15,470 nt of DNA from JBMOPD01 sp049323615 (lineage in GTDB: Bacteria; Bacillota; Desulfotomaculia; Desulfotomaculales; Desulfocucumaceae). The translations under genes were made by a program, and so were the position numbers. Shown here in pieces: positions 14,261 to 15,470 of the stretch; the stretch's first letter is position 1; each line of letters begins with the position of its first letter. The notes beneath the pieces were generated by a model that was given only the letters and a program-made list of their open reading frames with translations, was not told the DNA's origin and ran no database searches. The stretch lies in NCBI GenBank assembly GCA_049323615.1, contig JBMOPD010000006.1, positions 1 through 15,470 on the forward strand, given 5' to 3'.

Positions 14261-15035
14261 ACTTTGCCCGCTGAACAAAATTCCTGTTAACGCCTAGTAT
14301 CGCAGCAATCTGCCTCGTTGACAAGTTGGATTTCTTTTTTAATTGAAGAACTAGCTCTTTTTTTAGATTATTATTTAGCAACCCAATGTGCTGACAACCT
14401 TTCTCTCTTAAAAACCCTTCTAGAAATGAACTTGCGTTATATTTGTTTATAGTTGCATCATCTTCATTATAGTCAATAAATATTTCCTCAGCTTTTTTCA
14501 TACTGTGTTGAATAAATAAGTTTTTAGCTGTATCGACATCTTTCGAAAAGAAACTGAGTATTTCATCTTTAGAAATAATACTGTCATAATTATCTCTACT
14601 TATATACGAATTATAACTACTCCAGGGAAATTCCGAAGGCTCTTTTGCTATTTTTGCCTTAACCGGATTGTTGTGGATATATCTGATTGCTGCCAAGAGA
14701 TGCTTTTCAGTTTCTATTTCTTCACTTTTGAATCTATCCTGAAAAACATGCCCAACCCTATCGTATTTGTTATTAAAGTAATATGCATAACTGGTATTTA
14801 TTCGCTTCATAATCCTGGATATACTATCAGTTTCCTCCTTAATTACCAAATGGGCGTGGTTATCCATTAAGCAAAACGCATAGATAAGGCATTCATTATT
14901 CTTTTTCTTATCCCGAATAATATCAATAAATTTCAGTCTATCTTCGTCATCCCTAAATATACTTTTCTTTTCATTCCCTCTGACCATAATATGATAAACC
15001 TTGCTGCTGCTTAGACATCTACACTGCCTCGGCAT
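14259..15035 (-). CDS. REP-associated tyrosine transposase (Y1/IS200-like, RAYT)
   Basis: A 258-residue HUH single-strand transposase. The N-terminus SKVYHIMVRGNEKKSIF and MDNHAHLVI (His60, His62: the HUH metal pair) are typical, as is AIRYIHNNPVKA with the catalytic Tyr119. FQDRFKSE lies between. These enzymes nick and join single-stranded DNA at REP palindromes. A C-terminal extension, typical of the RAYT branch, ends in a helix-turn-helix-like STRQIAAILGVNRNFVQ, probably for DNA binding. ATG 15035 has GGAG fourteen bases upstream, rather far. The stop codon overlaps a REP palindrome, and the promoter -35 box at 15096-15101 lies in another. All catalytic residues are present, so it may be active. 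Confidence 0.92.
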   Translation of the reverse strand: MPRQCRCLSSSKVYHIMVRGNEKKSIFRDDEDRLKFIDIIRDKKKNNECLIYAFCLMDNHAHLVIKEETDSISRIMKRINTSYAYYFNNKYDRVGHVFQDRFKSEEIETEKHLLAAIRYIHNNPVKAKIAKEPSEFPWSSYNSYISRDNYDSIISKDEILSFFSKDVDTAKNLFIQHSMKKAEEIFIDYNEDDATINKYNASSFLEGFLREKGCQHIGLLNNNLKKELVLQLKKKSNLSTRQIAAILGVNRNFVQRAK

Positions 15036-15072
15036 AATTTATAATTTATCTCCTTTTACTTTATTTATGGTA

Positions 15073-15101
15073 ATTATATCCTAACAAAAATGTTGAGTCA
15101 A
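15073..15101 (-). promoter_or_regulatory. Transposase promoter with -35 box inside a REP
   Basis: Minus strand: TTGACT at 15101-15096, a 17-base spacer, then a perfect TATAAT at 15078-15073. The -35 box is the distal arm of the REP-like palindrome at 15095-15121. Transcription would start near 15066, about 30 bases before the start codon. Binding of the transposase to this REP could repress its own promoter. Confidence 0.75.
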
Positions 15102-15177
15102 GAGAACCGTCCCCTTGACTCCTTGACTCTCCAAATGTTGAGTCAAGAGAACCGTCCCCTTGACTCTCCCCTTGACT
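15088..15177 (-). repeat. Two identical REP-like palindromes plus half copies (transposase 5' side)
   Basis: Two exact 34-base copies lie at 15088-15121 and 15133-15166. Each contains a 27-base palindrome (15095-15121 and 15140-15166) with outer arms GAGTCAAG/CTTGACTC, two G-T pairs inside and loop CGG on the minus strand. Half arms CTTGACTC at 15122-15129 and CTTGACT at 15171-15177 follow each copy. The core (GGGGACGGTTCTC on the minus strand) matches the copy on the other side of the transposase. Confidence 0.92.
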
Positions 15178-15189
15178 GCCAAAAATAAA

Positions 15190-15263
15190 TGGAGCGGGTG
15201 ATGGGAATCGAACCCACGTACCCGGCTTGGAAGGCCGGTGCTCTACCATTGAGCTACACCCGC
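15190..15263 (-). tRNA. tRNA-Gly, anticodon UCC
   Basis: The minus strand gives a 74-base cloverleaf with encoded CCA: acceptor GCGGGTG/CACCCGC, D arm TAGCTCAATGGTAGAGCA, anticodon loop CTTCCAA (anticodon TCC), T arm with GGTTCGATTCC. It reads GGA/GGG codons. The REP cluster starts about ten bases beyond its 3' end and no separate terminator is seen, so the REP palindromes may end its transcript. Confidence 0.97.
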
Positions 15264-15298
15264 TTGATTAATGGACCTGTTTTTTTGACAGCATTTAA

Positions 15299-15327
15299 AT
15301 TATACATAATATCCGGGCACAAGTCAA
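15299..15327 (-). promoter_or_regulatory. Promoter of tRNA-Gly
   Basis: Minus strand: TTGACT at 15327-15322, a 17-base spacer, then a perfect TATAAT at 15304-15299. Transcription would start near 15291, about 28 bases before the mature tRNA. Confidence 0.85.
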
Positions 15328-15470
15328 AAGGAATATTACTGGTACAGAGCTGACGCATAACTTTTTTTAAGCTGTTCTTTGCTGGTAAAAAATGAAATTT
15401 TTACGGTTGAGCTATAGGGTTTGAGACAAAACTGGTTCTTCACCACCGGGCAAAGTCAATAGAATCTGAA
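15328..15470. other. Intergenic end of window, possible insertion-sequence edge
   Basis: No supported gene is seen. There is a small hairpin (GTAAAAA at 15385-15391 with TTTTTAC at 15398-15404). The segment from 15434, GGTTCTTCACCACCGGG, resembles the GG(T/C)TCTTC starts of ISL3-type terminal repeats, but no transposase or second end is inside the window. Confidence 0.25.

Larger units (their letters stand above)
14209..15177. mobile_element. RAYT unit: IS200-like transposase flanked by inverted REP-like palindromes
   Basis: One AT-rich transposase gene lies between a cluster of REP-like sequences at 14209-14260 and another at 15088-15177. The upstream copies are inverted relative to the downstream copy, as is common around REP-associated tyrosine transposases. 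The unit sits between the selenoprotein promoter and tRNA-Gly. Its base composition, much more AT-rich than the nearby metabolic genes, suggests acquisition. Confidence 0.8.

Noticed and set aside
15088..15177. A CRISPR array
   Set aside because: Only two full repeat copies with an 11-base interval, the repeats are near-perfect palindromes, and no cas genes are present; they match the REP copy across the transposase.
15061..15249. A 62-codon minus-strand frame over the REP cluster
   Set aside because: It is made of tRNA-Gly and REP sequence, with a repeated QGDGSLDSTF peptide produced by the palindromes.

Overview
The window looks like chromosomal DNA of an anaerobic Gram-positive bacterium of the Peptococcaceae type (Pelotomaculum/Desulfotomaculum/Moorella-like). 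This is an inference from style rather than a match. Ribosome binding sites are strong and purine-rich, sigma-A type promoters are easy to read, base composition is mixed, there are c-di-GMP and two-component genes and a RecD2 helicase, and one gene appears to use selenocysteine.

Layout. 1-124: start of a minus-strand serA-like gene that leaves the window. 125-584: gene-free. 585-4324: an Hpt protein and a large membrane hybrid histidine kinase, both plus strand. 4392-5399: a convergent REC/HD-GYP response regulator with a clear promoter at 5490-5518. 5694-6818: a PLP aminotransferase behind a leader hairpin. 6922-8008: minus-strand small genes, namely a remnant resembling the tail of an HD-GYP protein, a 51-residue Cys/Trp protein, a PaaI-like thioesterase and a 62-residue membrane protein. 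8148-10414: recD2 with its terminator. 10649-11809: glycerate kinase. 11644-12194: a 59-residue gene and an overlapping reading frame that runs into the back of glycerate kinase. 12385-12547: tRNA-Arg(UCU) with promoter and terminator. 12597-13583: membrane diguanylate cyclase. 13740-14168: a complete small selenoprotein transcription unit with promoter, in-frame UGA, candidate SECIS hairpin and terminator. 14209-15177: a REP-associated tyrosine transposase bracketed by REP-like palindromes. 15190-15327: tRNA-Gly(UCC) with promoter.

How the genes may work together. The hybrid kinase, stand-alone Hpt protein and REC/HD-GYP protein contain every phosphoacceptor of a His-Asp-His-Asp relay that could end in c-di-GMP hydrolysis; a separate GGDEF enzyme would make c-di-GMP. 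The most notable items are the 94-residue protein read through UGA at 13985-13987, and the transposase unit, in which a REP arm supplies the -35 box of the transposase promoter and another REP overlaps its stop codon. Several small genes (51, 59, 62 and 94 residues) are easily missed by standard gene calling.
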